Positions 17,042 through 27,341 of a DNA stretch of 64,000 nucleotides are shown piece after piece. Within the stretch, counting starts at the first letter, position 1; every line of letters starts with the position of its first letter. Below the pieces are notes generated by a model. It saw only the letters and a program-made list of their open reading frames with translations, was not told the origin of the DNA and made no database searches. A program made the translations under genes and the position numbers. Source of the stretch: Paraburkholderia sp. LEh10 (GTDB taxonomy: Bacteria; Pseudomonadota; Gammaproteobacteria; Burkholderiales; Burkholderiaceae); contig NZ_JAGIPX010000036.1 in assembly GCF_017814945.1 (NCBI RefSeq), positions 1 through 64,000 on the forward strand, in the 5' to 3' direction.

Positions 17042-18445
17042 ATGCAGCAGGACGTGGCAGGGATTCGAAGGGGGCGTTTGTCGAACGGCGCGTGGAGTGC
17101 CGGATGGCTTGGCGTGATATGCGTGTCGGCGATGCTGATCGCGTGCGACGCGCGAAGCACGTCCAGCGACGGCGCGAACGCGACCGCAAGCACAGCGACG
17201 GCCGCCGGCGGCGCGGCGATGCAAAAAGTATCGGCGGACGGCGCTGCGGCGATTCCCGCGGGCGGTCAGACGCGCGCTCAGGTGTATGAGACCGTCAGGA
17301 AAATGACGGCCGTCGGCAAGCAACTGTTTTTCGATCCGTCGCTGTCGGGGGCGGGCAAACTCGCGTGCGCGTCGTGCCACAACCCGCAGCACGCGTTCGG
17401 TCCGCCGAATGCCCTCGCCGTGCAACTGGGCGGGCTGGATATGCGCCAGCAGGGCTTGCGTGCGGCGCCCAGCATCAAGTATCTGCAGAACGTGCCGTCG
17501 TTCAACGAGCACTACCACGATTCGGACGACGAGGGCGACGAAAGCGTCGACGCCGGCCCGACGGGCGGCCTGATGTGGGACGGCCGCGTAAATAGCGCAC
17601 ACGAACAGGCGCGCATGCCGCTGACGTCGTCGTTCGAAATGGGCAGCAGTCCGCAGAAAGTGGCCGCGGCCGTGAAGGCCGCGCCGTACGCGAAGCAGTT
17701 CCGCGATGCGTTTGGCGAGCAGGTATTCGATAGCGACGACGCGACGTTCAAGGCCGTGCTGCAGGCGCTCGAAGTCTTCGAGCAGACGCCTGAGCTGTTC
17801 TATCCGTATTCGAGCAAGTACGACGCGTATCTCGCTGGCAAAGCCCAACTGACGAAAGCCGAACTGCACGGGCTGCAACTCTTCAACGACGAAACGAAGG
17901 GCAACTGCGCAAGCTGCCACATCAGCCAGCGCGCGCTCGACGGCGCGGCGCCCGCGTTCACCGACTTCGGCCTGATCGCGATCGGCGTGCCGCGCAATCG
18001 CGCGCTGCCAGTGAACCGCGATCCGCATTTCTACGATCTGGGCGCATGTGGTCCGGAGCGGGCCGATCTGAAGGGACGCGACGAGTATTGCGGCATCTTC
18101 CGCACGCCGTCGCTGCGCAACGTCGCACTGCGCAAGACGTTCTTCCACAATGGGATTTATCACTCGCTCGAAGAGGTCGTCCGTTTCTATGCGGAGCGTG
18201 ATACGAACCCGGAGAAGTTCTACCCGGTCGTAAAAGGGAAGGTGCAGAAGTTCGACGATTTGCCGAAGCAGTATTGGGCGAATCTGAATACCGACCCGCC
18301 ATTCGATCGCAAGCCGGGCGACAAGCCTGCGCTGGACGAATCAGAGATTAAGGATGTGGTCGCGTTTCTTAAGACGCTGACGGACGGGTATCAGCCCGAC
18401 GCGCCCGAGCAGCAGGCCGGCGCTCACATTGTCAGCAGCAGATAA
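17042..18445 (+). CDS. Di-heme cytochrome c peroxidase family lipoprotein
   Basis: A periplasmic CcpA/MauG-type protein; the classical members reduce hydrogen peroxide with electrons from cytochrome c. The 467-residue product has an N-terminal signal with lipobox LIAC (Cys35), an Ala/Thr/Ser-rich linker to about residue 75, then heme-binding CASCH at about 109-113 and again at about 289-293. FRTPSLRNVALRKTFFHNG (about 355) is typical of the second heme domain. It is longer than standard CcpA (about 330 residues) because of the tether and insertions. The ATG at 17042 precedes the signal. Which branch it belongs to, peroxidase or MauG-like oxidase, cannot be decided by eye. Confidence 0.9.
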   Translation: MQQDVAGIRRGRLSNGAWSAGWLGVICVSAMLIACDARSTSSDGANATASTATAAGGAAMQKVSADGAAAIPAGGQTRAQVYETVRKMTAVGKQLFFDPSLSGAGKLACASCHNPQHAFGPPNALAVQLGGLDMRQQGLRAAPSIKYLQNVPSFNEHYHDSDDEGDESVDAGPTGGLMWDGRVNSAHEQARMPLTSSFEMGSSPQKVAAAVKAAPYAKQFRDAFGEQVFDSDDATFKAVLQALEVFEQTPELFYPYSSKYDAYLAGKAQLTKAELHGLQLFNDETKGNCASCHISQRALDGAAPAFTDFGLIAIGVPRNRALPVNRDPHFYDLGACGPERADLKGRDEYCGIFRTPSLRNVALRKTFFHNGIYHSLEEVVRFYAERDTNPEKFYPVVKGKVQKFDDLPKQYWANLNTDPPFDRKPGDKPALDESEIKDVVAFLKTLTDGYQPDAPEQQAGAHIVSSR

Positions 18446-18654
18446 CAGCCGCCGAGCATCAGCGCGAACGACGCGAGCAGGCATGCGAGACCCACTCGCG
18501 TGAGCACGCAGGGCCACTTGCTGCGACGCATGCCGTGGACGCGCGCGATGGTCGGGGTCGGTACCGGATCGAGTCGCATCACGATGGCGCCGAGAACGAC
18601 GCAGATCAGCATCAGCATCGCAGTGAAGAACTGGAGAGCGAACGAGAGGTCCAT
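18424..18654 (-). CDS. Small two-helix membrane protein, unknown
   Basis: A 76-residue product (MDLSFALQFFTAMLMLICVV start) with two hydrophobic segments, about residues 5-25 and 52-75, joined by a basic loop (RVHGMRRSKWPCVLTRVG). Its 3' end overlaps the 3' end of the peroxidase gene by 22 bp in convergent orientation. An upstream ATG at 18711 would add 19 residues; neither start has a clear ribosome site. Function is not recognised. Confidence 0.5.
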   Translation of the reverse strand: MDLSFALQFFTAMLMLICVVLGAIVMRLDPVPTPTIARVHGMRRSKWPCVLTRVGLACLLASFALMLGGCYLLLTM

Positions 18655-18950
18655 GAACGGAAGTCGCAGCGCGTGAGCGCGGGGGAAGCTGTTGGATTTG
18701 ACTCGGCTCATGTTAGGGATCGCGTACTCCAGCGCCTATGAGAGATGTCCTAAAAATGGTCGGGCAGCTTTCCGACGGACGGGCGACGGCCGGTTCGCTA
18801 TCTCAATACAGCTTCGGCCGAAGCTTGATCGCGTCCGCCAGCACGTGTCCAACGACCATACACGCGGGAACGGCGTGCTATCCTTTTGAGGTCCAGATCG
18901 CGCGGTGCTGCGCCGATCCTGCCTGAATTCGTTTTTTCGGAGAATCCTCC

Positions 18951-19340
18951 ATGTCGATGAGAACCCGAGCCGCGTTTCAACTCTCGCTGGGCGGGCTGCT
19001 GCTCGCCAGCGCAGTCGGCGCCAATGCCGCCAATCTCGGCTTTCTGAACGACACGCCGATCGCCTACATGAAGCAGGCCGACAATGATTCGCTCAGAGCG
19101 GCTGCGTTCGACACGCTCGACAAGAAGCAGGATGGCGAATCGGCCACCTGGAACAACGACGGCCTGCGCAACAGCACGAAGATCGAGGCGCAATTGACGC
19201 CCGACGCCACGTCGAAGACAGGCGACCGCACCTGCCGGTCGCTGCATGTCGTATTGAGCGCGAAAGGGCAGTCGATGAATCTGAATCCGCAGTTCTGCCG
19301 GCAGGGCACGGGCAACTGGGTCATGCAGAAGAAACATTGA
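18951..19340 (+). CDS. Secreted surface-antigen-like protein (RT0821-type)
   Basis: A 129-residue exported protein. Signal peptide residues 1-26 end at ANA (GGLLLASAVGANAANLG). The mature part resembles the C-terminal domain of 17-kDa surface antigen / RT0821 proteins: AFDTLDKKQDGESATWNND, a pair of cysteines (TCRSLHVVLSAKGQSMNLNP then FCRQGTGNW). That domain usually caps small outer-membrane-associated proteins of unknown role. The ATG at 18951 has TCCTCC/GAGA-rich sequence upstream; a second ATG two codons later is an alternative. The stop overlaps the TTG start of the Nudix gene. Confidence 0.75.
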   Translation: MSMRTRAAFQLSLGGLLLASAVGANAANLGFLNDTPIAYMKQADNDSLRAAAFDTLDKKQDGESATWNNDGLRNSTKIEAQLTPDATSKTGDRTCRSLHVVLSAKGQSMNLNPQFCRQGTGNWVMQKKH

Positions 19341-19798
19341 GCGCGCGCACGGTTTCCTGCGGCGTCGTGCTGCTTGATCCGGACGGTCGCGTGCTGCTTG
19401 CACACGCGACGGAAACCGATCACTGGGACATTCCCAAAGGGCAGGGCGAAGAAGGCGAGGCGCCGCACGTCACCGCGCTGCGCGAGATGGAGGAGGAAAC
19501 GGGTATCGCCGTGGCGGCCGGGCGTCTGACGGACCTCGGCCTGTTTGTTTACCGGCGCGACAAGGACCTGCATCTGTTCGCTGCGCGCGCTCGCTCCGAC
19601 GAACTGGACCTCACGCGCTGCGTCTGCACGTCGATGTTTCCGCGCCGCTCGGACGGCGAGATGATTCCCGAGATGGACGCGTTCCGCTGGTGCACACCCG
19701 ACGAAGTGCAGCACTACGCGAGCCGCAGCCTCACGCGGCTCTTTCAGACGACGCTATCGCTCGCCGAACTGCACGGGACGCTGGTGGCCGAACGGTAG
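19337..19798 (+). CDS. Nudix hydrolase
   Basis: Hydrolyses a nucleoside diphosphate linked to another moiety; the substrate is not defined by sequence. The 153-residue product carries a complete Nudix box: GQGEEGEAPHVTALREMEEE then TGI, at about residues 34-56. The start is TTG at 19337, overlapping the TGA of the preceding gene (TTGA), with an AGAAGAAA tract upstream, so translational coupling is likely. No N-terminal extension or signal. It converges on the binding-protein gene with 37 bp between stops. Confidence 0.9.
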   Translation: MSARTVSCGVVLLDPDGRVLLAHATETDHWDIPKGQGEEGEAPHVTALREMEEETGIAVAAGRLTDLGLFVYRRDKDLHLFAARARSDELDLTRCVCTSMFPRRSDGEMIPEMDAFRWCTPDEVQHYASRSLTRLFQTTLSLAELHGTLVAER

Positions 19799-19835
19799 CG
19801 CTCGCGAGGCGTCGCGCACCTACACGCGCAGCGCG

Positions 19836-20744
19836 TCAGTCGAGCGCCTTGTCGTTCGGATGCGCGAACAGCGTGCGCATTTCCGCGGACAGCGGGTAGT
19901 TCAGGTTGATCCCATGCGGCGGAATCGGCTGCGTGAACCAGACGTTGTAGAGGCGCTCGGCCTCGCCCGACGTCTGCATTCTCGCGATCACGCGGTTCAC
20001 GATGTCGCGGAACGGCGCATCGCCTTTGCGGAACATGCACGCGTAGGTTTCATAGCCAAGCGGCGTGCCCGTCACAATGAAGTCGTCGGGGCGCGGGTCG
20101 GTCGCGCGAAAGCCGTACAGAATCGGTTCGTCCATCACGAACGCGACCGCGCGGTCCGCCTTGACGGCGGCGAACGCGTCGGAATGATCTTTCGCGCTTG
20201 CAATCCGCATGTTCAGCTGCTTCGCGCTGTTCAACTGACGCACGAGGCGCTCGTCGGACGTGCCCGCCGTCGTCACGACCGGCTTGCCCGCGAGGTCCGG
20301 GAAGTCGGCGATGCCGGCGTTCTTGCGCGCGATCATCCGCACCGCGTACTGAAAGAAGCTGTTCGAAAACGCAGCGACGTTCTCGCGCTCGCGCGTATGC
20401 GTGGTCGAGCCGCACTCGAGGTCGATCTGGTTGTTGACCAGCATCAGAAAGCGATTCGCCGATGTGATCGTGACTTCGCGCACCCGCAGGTTCGGCATCG
20501 CGAGCGTCTTCTTGATTTCCTCGACGATCGCGAGCGCGATCGTCTGCGAATAGCCGATCGTGCGATCGCCGTTGGAGTAGGAGAACGGGATCGACGCCTC
20601 GCGCACGCCGAGCGTGATCACGCCATCGTCATGAATTTTCTTCAGCGTGCCCGTCAGTTCGTCGCTGCGCGCGGGCGCAGCCAGCGACGCAACCGCCGCG
20701 GCAGCCGCGAGCGCCACCAGTTTTTGTTTGATTGCAACCTTCAT
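19836..20744 (-). CDS. Amino-acid ABC transporter binding protein (GltI-like)
   Basis: A periplasmic family 3 solute-binding protein of 302 residues that would deliver glutamate, aspartate or a related amino acid to an ABC permease. The signal peptide covers residues 1-28 (VALAAAAAVASLAAPARS). The core begins TLKKIHDDGVITLGVREASI and includes QIDLECGSTTHTRERENVAA near residue 125. Ligand-contact patterns resemble GltI. The ATG at 20744 has GGGGAAACG just upstream. No permease or ATPase gene lies next to it, so it is an orphan component or serves a transporter elsewhere. Confidence 0.88.
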   Translation of the reverse strand: MKVAIKQKLVALAAAAAVASLAAPARSDELTGTLKKIHDDGVITLGVREASIPFSYSNGDRTIGYSQTIALAIVEEIKKTLAMPNLRVREVTITSANRFLMLVNNQIDLECGSTTHTRERENVAAFSNSFFQYAVRMIARKNAGIADFPDLAGKPVVTTAGTSDERLVRQLNSAKQLNMRIASAKDHSDAFAAVKADRAVAFVMDEPILYGFRATDPRPDDFIVTGTPLGYETYACMFRKGDAPFRDIVNRVIARMQTSGEAERLYNVWFTQPIPPHGINLNYPLSAEMRTLFAHPNDKALD

Positions 20745-20879
20745 CGTTTCCCCTGGGCCGGCAGCAATCACCCCGGCTGCACCGTCATGCCGTCGCAGCG
20801 TATCGTCCGCGGTGTGGCTCGCCGGCATGGGCGCGTAGAAAGCGCCGCATACCGCCTGTGACTCAACCACACAATCAGC

Positions 20880-22601
<1,722 letters not shown>

Positions 22602-23094
22602 GCGAGAAGGAGAAGGTCGGTCCTGGGCACTATATGCGTCCGTTAGTCTGTCAATTCTACCTGACGACACCTTCGAGAACAGTCTTTAGCCTTGCGGTGT
22701 GCGGCGCGCAGCCGGCAGTCGCGGGCCCGCGCGGTGTTTTCGGGGTCGGGAGGACGCTGTAACAGGACGTAAATCGCGTTGGCTCGGGCCGACCTGGGCG
22801 CTTAGGATGCGTCGCGCGCCACTGTGCACGCGAGCGACGCGTCCCGCTCGTGCGTTTGCCGAGCCGAGAGCTTGCCTGCCTTCCGCTGGCGATGCACGCG
22901 GGCGCGCTTGGGGTGGCGCGCCCCTGGCGTGCTTCCAGGCCGTCGCCGCCTTTCCGTTATTCTGTCGCGGGCTCGGGCGCGCGTCGCGTGTGTGCGGCCG
23001 CCCGTTGCGCCGCGTTACGCGACCTGTTCCCGCCGCAAGCGGGCCACTGCCGCTGCGCATGCGTTGCAGGTCCATCGATCCCGGAGTTCCCCGG
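22602..23094. other. Divergent intergenic region glnS-ggt
   Basis: About 490 bp, very GC-rich. It should hold the promoters of glnS and ggt. The ggt frame stays open back to 22699, but the extra residues are Arg/Ala/Pro-rich and look non-coding. No gene or clear operator was recognised. Confidence 0.45.
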
Positions 23095-24987
23095 ATGTTC
23101 CTTCCGACGTTGCGCGCGCCTCGCGCGCTTCCAGGCGCCGATCGGCATGTCGAAACGCATGCTGGCGCCCATGCCGATTCATGTGCCGACGCCGCAGTTT
23201 TTTCTGCGGCGCCCGGGTCCCGACGTGTCGTCCGCTTCGACGGCGAGCGTGCCGCAACAGCAGCAACGCGACGATCAGGACTTTTTGCGCGTTTCGTCGC
23301 GACGCTCGTGTGCACGGCTGCACTGACGGCGAGCTTCGTCGCGTCGCCACATGCCGAGGCGAAGACGACACAGCCGAAGCCCGCGCTCGACGCGGCCGCC
23401 GTCGCCGTGCCCGACCGCTACGCCGCCGAGACCGCGCAGCAGATTTTCGCGGCAGGCGGCAATGCCGTCGATGCCGCCGTCGCGATCGCTTTCACGCTCG
23501 CCGTCACGTACCCGGATGCGGGCAATATCGGCGGCGGCGGGTTCATGACGCTCTACGTGGACGGCAAGCCATACTTTCTCGACTACCGCGAAAAGGCGCC
23601 GCAAAGCGCGACGCGCGACATGTACCTCGACGACAAGGGCAACGTGATCACGGGCATAAGCACCATCGGACATCGCGCGGTGGCCGTGCCGGGCACCGTC
23701 GACGGCATGTGGGAAGCGCAAAAGCGTTTTGGCAAGCTCAAGTGGAAGCAGGTGCTCGCGCCCGCCATCAAGTACGCGACGGACGGCTTCACGGTGGATG
23801 ACTGGCTGCACAAGCGCCGCGACGTTGCTTCGCAGAGCTTCGGCCGCAAGACCAACTTCGACGCGTATTTCTCGAACCTGAAAGCGGGCGCGCTGTTTCG
23901 CCAGCCTGAACTGGCGCAGACGTTGACGCGGATCGCGTCGGGCGGTGGCCGCGAGTTCTACGAGGGACAGACGGCGGACCTGATCGCGAGGCAGATGTAC
24001 GGGCACGGCCTGATCACGAAGTCCGACCTCGTGCGGTACAAGGCCGTCTGGCGTCAGCCGGTGACGGCGAGCTGGAACGGCCACCAGATCGTCACTGCGC
24101 CGCCGCCGAGCTCGGGCGGCATCGGACTGATCCAGATGTTGAAGATGAAGGCGGACCTGAAGCCGCAATTCGACGGAGTCGCGCTGAATTCGGAGCCGTA
24201 CATCCATCTGGTCGCACAGATCGAAGACCGCGTGTTCGCCGACCGCCAGCAATACATCGGCGATCCCGATGCGTACCGCGTCCCCGTCGACAAGCTGATC
24301 GACGATGGGTACCTCGCGAAGCGCGTCGAGGACATCACGCCGGACGAGGTGCCGGGCGCCGCGCCCGTGAAACCGGGCCTCGGCGACTCGATGCCCGAAA
24401 GGGCGCAAACGACGCATTTCTCCGTCGTCGACAAGTGGGGCAACGCGGTGTCGAACACCTATACGCTGAACGGGCCGTTCGGTTCGGGCGTGGTGGTCGA
24501 CGGCGGTGGTTTCGCGCTGAACGACGAAATGGACGATTTCGAGTCGAAGGCGGGCGTGCCCAACCAGTTCGGCGTGACGAGCGGCGACGTCAACACGATC
24601 GCGCCGGGCCGCCGGCCGCTTTCGTCGATGACGCCGACCATCCTGCTAAAGGACGGCAAGGTTTCACTCGTGATCGGCACGCCGGGCGGCTCGCGCATCT
24701 TCACGTCGATTTTCCAGGTGATGACGGACCTGTACGACTTCAACATGCCGCCCGCTGACGCGCTTGCCGCGATGCGCTTTCATCACCAGTTGCTGCCGCA
24801 GAAGACGATTTACTGGGAGCCATATCATCCCATCGACGGCGAGCTGGCCGAGCAGTTGAAGGCGCGCGGCTACACGCTGCAAGGCCAGGAGTTCAATGGC
24901 GATGTGCAGATGATCCGCATCGACGGCACGACTCCGCACCCGGCCGCCGATCCGCGCGGCGCGGGCGTGGGCCGTGTGATTCAATAG
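23095..24987 (+). CDS. ggt: Gamma-glutamyltranspeptidase
   Basis: A periplasmic Ntn-hydrolase that cleaves and transfers the gamma-glutamyl group of glutathione. The precursor is about 630 residues. The family core starts at ALDAAAVAVPDRYAAETAQQ, and autocleavage is expected before Thr439 in AQTTHFSVVDKWGNAVS, making the small-subunit nucleophile. NDEMDDF and RPLSSMTPTI follow as in the family. The ATG at 23095 has GGAG 10 bases upstream. A hydrophobic export signal (LFARFVATLVCTAALTASFV) begins only near residue 65, so the true start may lie further downstream at a non-obvious codon, or the N-terminus is unusually long. Confidence 0.9.
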   Translation: MFLPTLRAPRALPGADRHVETHAGAHADSCADAAVFSAAPGSRRVVRFDGERAATAATRRSGLFARFVATLVCTAALTASFVASPHAEAKTTQPKPALDAAAVAVPDRYAAETAQQIFAAGGNAVDAAVAIAFTLAVTYPDAGNIGGGGFMTLYVDGKPYFLDYREKAPQSATRDMYLDDKGNVITGISTIGHRAVAVPGTVDGMWEAQKRFGKLKWKQVLAPAIKYATDGFTVDDWLHKRRDVASQSFGRKTNFDAYFSNLKAGALFRQPELAQTLTRIASGGGREFYEGQTADLIARQMYGHGLITKSDLVRYKAVWRQPVTASWNGHQIVTAPPPSSGGIGLIQMLKMKADLKPQFDGVALNSEPYIHLVAQIEDRVFADRQQYIGDPDAYRVPVDKLIDDGYLAKRVEDITPDEVPGAAPVKPGLGDSMPERAQTTHFSVVDKWGNAVSNTYTLNGPFGSGVVVDGGGFALNDEMDDFESKAGVPNQFGVTSGDVNTIAPGRRPLSSMTPTILLKDGKVSLVIGTPGGSRIFTSIFQVMTDLYDFNMPPADALAAMRFHHQLLPQKTIYWEPYHPIDGELAEQLKARGYTLQGQEFNGDVQMIRIDGTTPHPAADPRGAGVGRVIQ

Positions 24988-25038
24988 CGCTGGCGGCCGC
25001 GCCGCCTTTTGACAATCAGACGAGGAACGGGGAAAGCA

Positions 25039-25590
25039 ATGGCGTCGGAGCAGCAGAGCGTGATCGTGTTGCCGGGTTATATGAACTCCGGCGAGGGGCA
25101 CTGGCAAACCCGCTGGGAGGCGCGGTATCCGAACTTCGTGCGCGTGGCGATGCACGACTGGGATCATCCCGTTTGCGAAGCATGGTGCGACACGCTCGAC
25201 GCGACGGTCGCCGCGTCGAAGGCGCCCGTTCTGCTTGCCGCGCATAGCCTCGGGTGTCTGACGATCGCATTCTGGGCGGCTCGTCATGCATCGGACGGAG
25301 GGCTCGCCAAAGTGGCGGGTGCGTTGCTCGTCGCAGTGCCCGACCCGGCTGGGCCTGAATTCCCCCCGGATGCTTCGGGCTTTGGCGCTGTGCCGCTGGT
25401 CAGGCTGCCGTTCAAATCGATCGTGGTCGCCAGCACCGACGATCCGTATGGCGGCGTGCCGTTCTCGCAGGCTTGCGCGGCGGCGTGGGGCAGCCGCTGG
25501 GAGAACATCGGTCCGCGCGGCCATATCAACGCCGAAAGCGGGCTGGGCGACTGGGAAGTAGGGCAGCGGTGGCTGGCGTCGATGGCGTGA
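25039..25590 (+). CDS. RBBP9/YdeN-type alpha/beta hydrolase
   Basis: A small serine hydrolase of 183 residues. The opening block VIVLPGYMNSGEGHWQTRWE is diagnostic of the RBBP9/YdeN family. The nucleophile lies in AAHSLGCLT near residue 70, an aspartate in ASTDDPYGG near 137, and a histidine in RGHINAESGLGDW near 163. It is cytoplasmic; the substrate is unknown. The ATG at 25039 is preceded by GGGGAAAGC. It follows ggt by 51 bp and may be co-transcribed. Confidence 0.88.
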   Translation: MASEQQSVIVLPGYMNSGEGHWQTRWEARYPNFVRVAMHDWDHPVCEAWCDTLDATVAASKAPVLLAAHSLGCLTIAFWAARHASDGGLAKVAGALLVAVPDPAGPEFPPDASGFGAVPLVRLPFKSIVVASTDDPYGGVPFSQACAAAWGSRWENIGPRGHINAESGLGDWEVGQRWLASMA

Positions 25591-25809
25591 GCCACTGGCG
25601 CGGCTCGTCGCGCCTTCTCGCGCCTTTTTGCGCCTTCTCGATCCGCGCCGTCGACTTGGGGCCCACTGCCTCTGCGCGCAAGCCGCTGCCACCTCGGGGC
25701 GCGGCTTCCTGCGTAGGCGTAGGATCGCCGGCCGACCAGGCGGCGCTTCTATTCGCGCAGCCTCGCGCAGGTACGACCCGCGCAGCTTCTCGCAATCGGC
25801 CACCGTCCA

Positions 25810-27030
25810 TCAGATCACCGATTGATCCCGCAGTGCGTTGATCCGGTCGTCTCCATACCCGAGCACATCGCGCAGGATCGCCTCCGTATGTTCCCCGAGC
25901 GTGGGCGGGTGGGCGTGCGCTTCGGGCGGCGTCGCGCTCATCCTGATTGGGTTGCGCACCAGCTGCACCGTGCCGCCTGACGGATGCGGTAATTGCAATT
26001 GCATGCCGCGCGCGATCACCTGTTCGTTTTCGAAGACTTCGCCGAGGTCGTTGATCGGGCCGCAGGGCACGCCTGCCGCTTCGAGCGCGTCGATCCATTC
26101 GTGCTTGCTGCGCGCGCGGACCATCTCGGCGAGGATCGGCACGAGGATTTCACGGTTGCGCACGCGCTCGGGGTTGGTCGCGAAGCGGTCGTCGTCGGCG
26201 AGATCCGCGCGATTGCCCGCTTCGACGAACTTGCGGAACTGACCGTCGTTGCCCACGGCGACGATGATCCAGCTGTCGCTCGTCTGGAACGTCTGGTAGG
26301 GGACGATGTTCGGATGCGCGTTGCCCCAGCGCACGGGCGGCTTGCCGCTCGCGAGGAAATTCGAGTTCATGTTGGCGAGCATCGCGACCTGCACGTCGAG
26401 CAGCGCCATGTCGATGTACTGGCCTTCGCCCGTGCGCTCGCGATGCGCGAGCGCCGTCAGCACCGCGACGGTCGAGTACATGCCCGTCATCAGGTCCGCG
26501 ATGGCAACGCCCGCTTTTTGCGGTCCGCCGCCCGGCAGGCTGTCGCGCTCGCCCGTGATACTCATGAAGCCGCCGATGCCCTGCACGATGAAGTCGTAGC
26601 CCGCGCGCTGCGCGTACGGGCCCGTCTGTCCGAAGCCCGTGACCGAGCAGTAGATGATGTCCGGCTTCACGGCCTTCAGCGACTCATAGTCGAGCCCATA
26701 CTTCTTCAACTGGCCGACCTTGTAGTTCTCCAGCACGATATCGCTTTGCGCCGCCAGCTCGCGGACGATCGCCTGCCCTTCTGGTGTGGCGATATCGACG
26801 GTGACTGAGCGCTTATTGCGGTTCGCCGCGAGGTAGTAGGCGGCTTCGCGCGTGTCCTCGCCGTCCGGCTTCTTCAGGTACGGCGGGCCCCAGTGGCGCG
26901 TGTCGTCGCCGGCGCCAGGCCGCTCGACCTTGATCACGTCGGCGCCGAAGTCGGCGAGTGTTTGCGCGCACCACGGACCGGCGAGCACGCGGGTAAGGTC
27001 CAGCACGCGGATATGACTGAGTGCGCCCAT
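25810..27030 (-). CDS. Class III CoA-transferase (CaiB/BaiF family)
   Basis: Moves coenzyme A between carboxylic acids through an aspartyl-CoA thioester. The 406-residue product has the family opening GALSHIRVLDLTRVLAGPWC, the catalytic aspartate expected at Asp179 in GVAIADLMTGMYS, and C-terminal GVPCGPINDLGEVF. Close relatives are often annotated succinyl-CoA:glutarate or formyl-CoA transferase. No acyl-CoA dehydrogenase partner lies nearby to narrow the substrate. The start at 27030 matches the conserved N-terminus. Confidence 0.9.
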   Translation of the reverse strand: MGALSHIRVLDLTRVLAGPWCAQTLADFGADVIKVERPGAGDDTRHWGPPYLKKPDGEDTREAAYYLAANRNKRSVTVDIATPEGQAIVRELAAQSDIVLENYKVGQLKKYGLDYESLKAVKPDIIYCSVTGFGQTGPYAQRAGYDFIVQGIGGFMSITGERDSLPGGGPQKAGVAIADLMTGMYSTVAVLTALAHRERTGEGQYIDMALLDVQVAMLANMNSNFLASGKPPVRWGNAHPNIVPYQTFQTSDSWIIVAVGNDGQFRKFVEAGNRADLADDDRFATNPERVRNREILVPILAEMVRARSKHEWIDALEAAGVPCGPINDLGEVFENEQVIARGMQLQLPHPSGGTVQLVRNPIRMSATPPEAHAHPPTLGEHTEAILRDVLGYGDDRINALRDQSVI

Positions 27031-27248
27031 GGTCTGTCGATGTCTCCAATGTGATGGGGCATGCGGGTGCCCGATTCAACGATGTGTTGCATCTTAAGCG
27101 ATTAGCCGGGGCCGGCCCATTCGGCCCGATGGCATAGGACAAATGACGCAGCGGACCTTTTCCTGTCGGTGCTGCCGGCAAAAACCGGCCGAATGGCCAA
27201 TGGCGCGCGCAACCCGCGCCGCGCCGCCGCGCGGGCGCGCCGATCCCG

Positions 27249-27254
27249 TATAAT
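27249..27254 (+). promoter_or_regulatory. Likely -10 element for alaS
   Basis: A perfect TATAAT in CCCGTATAATCG, 87 bp before the alaS start. No good -35 hexamer is visible at 16-18 bp. The rest of the 310-bp gap between the CoA-transferase and alaS starts holds nothing else recognisable. Confidence 0.5.
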
Positions 27255-27341
27255 CGACCGTTCAGGAAACAATCCATTGCGACGGCCGGTCAGTCTTCCG
27301 CAGCCGTCGGCTCAAGCCAGGACCGTCCCCACAAGCACGCT

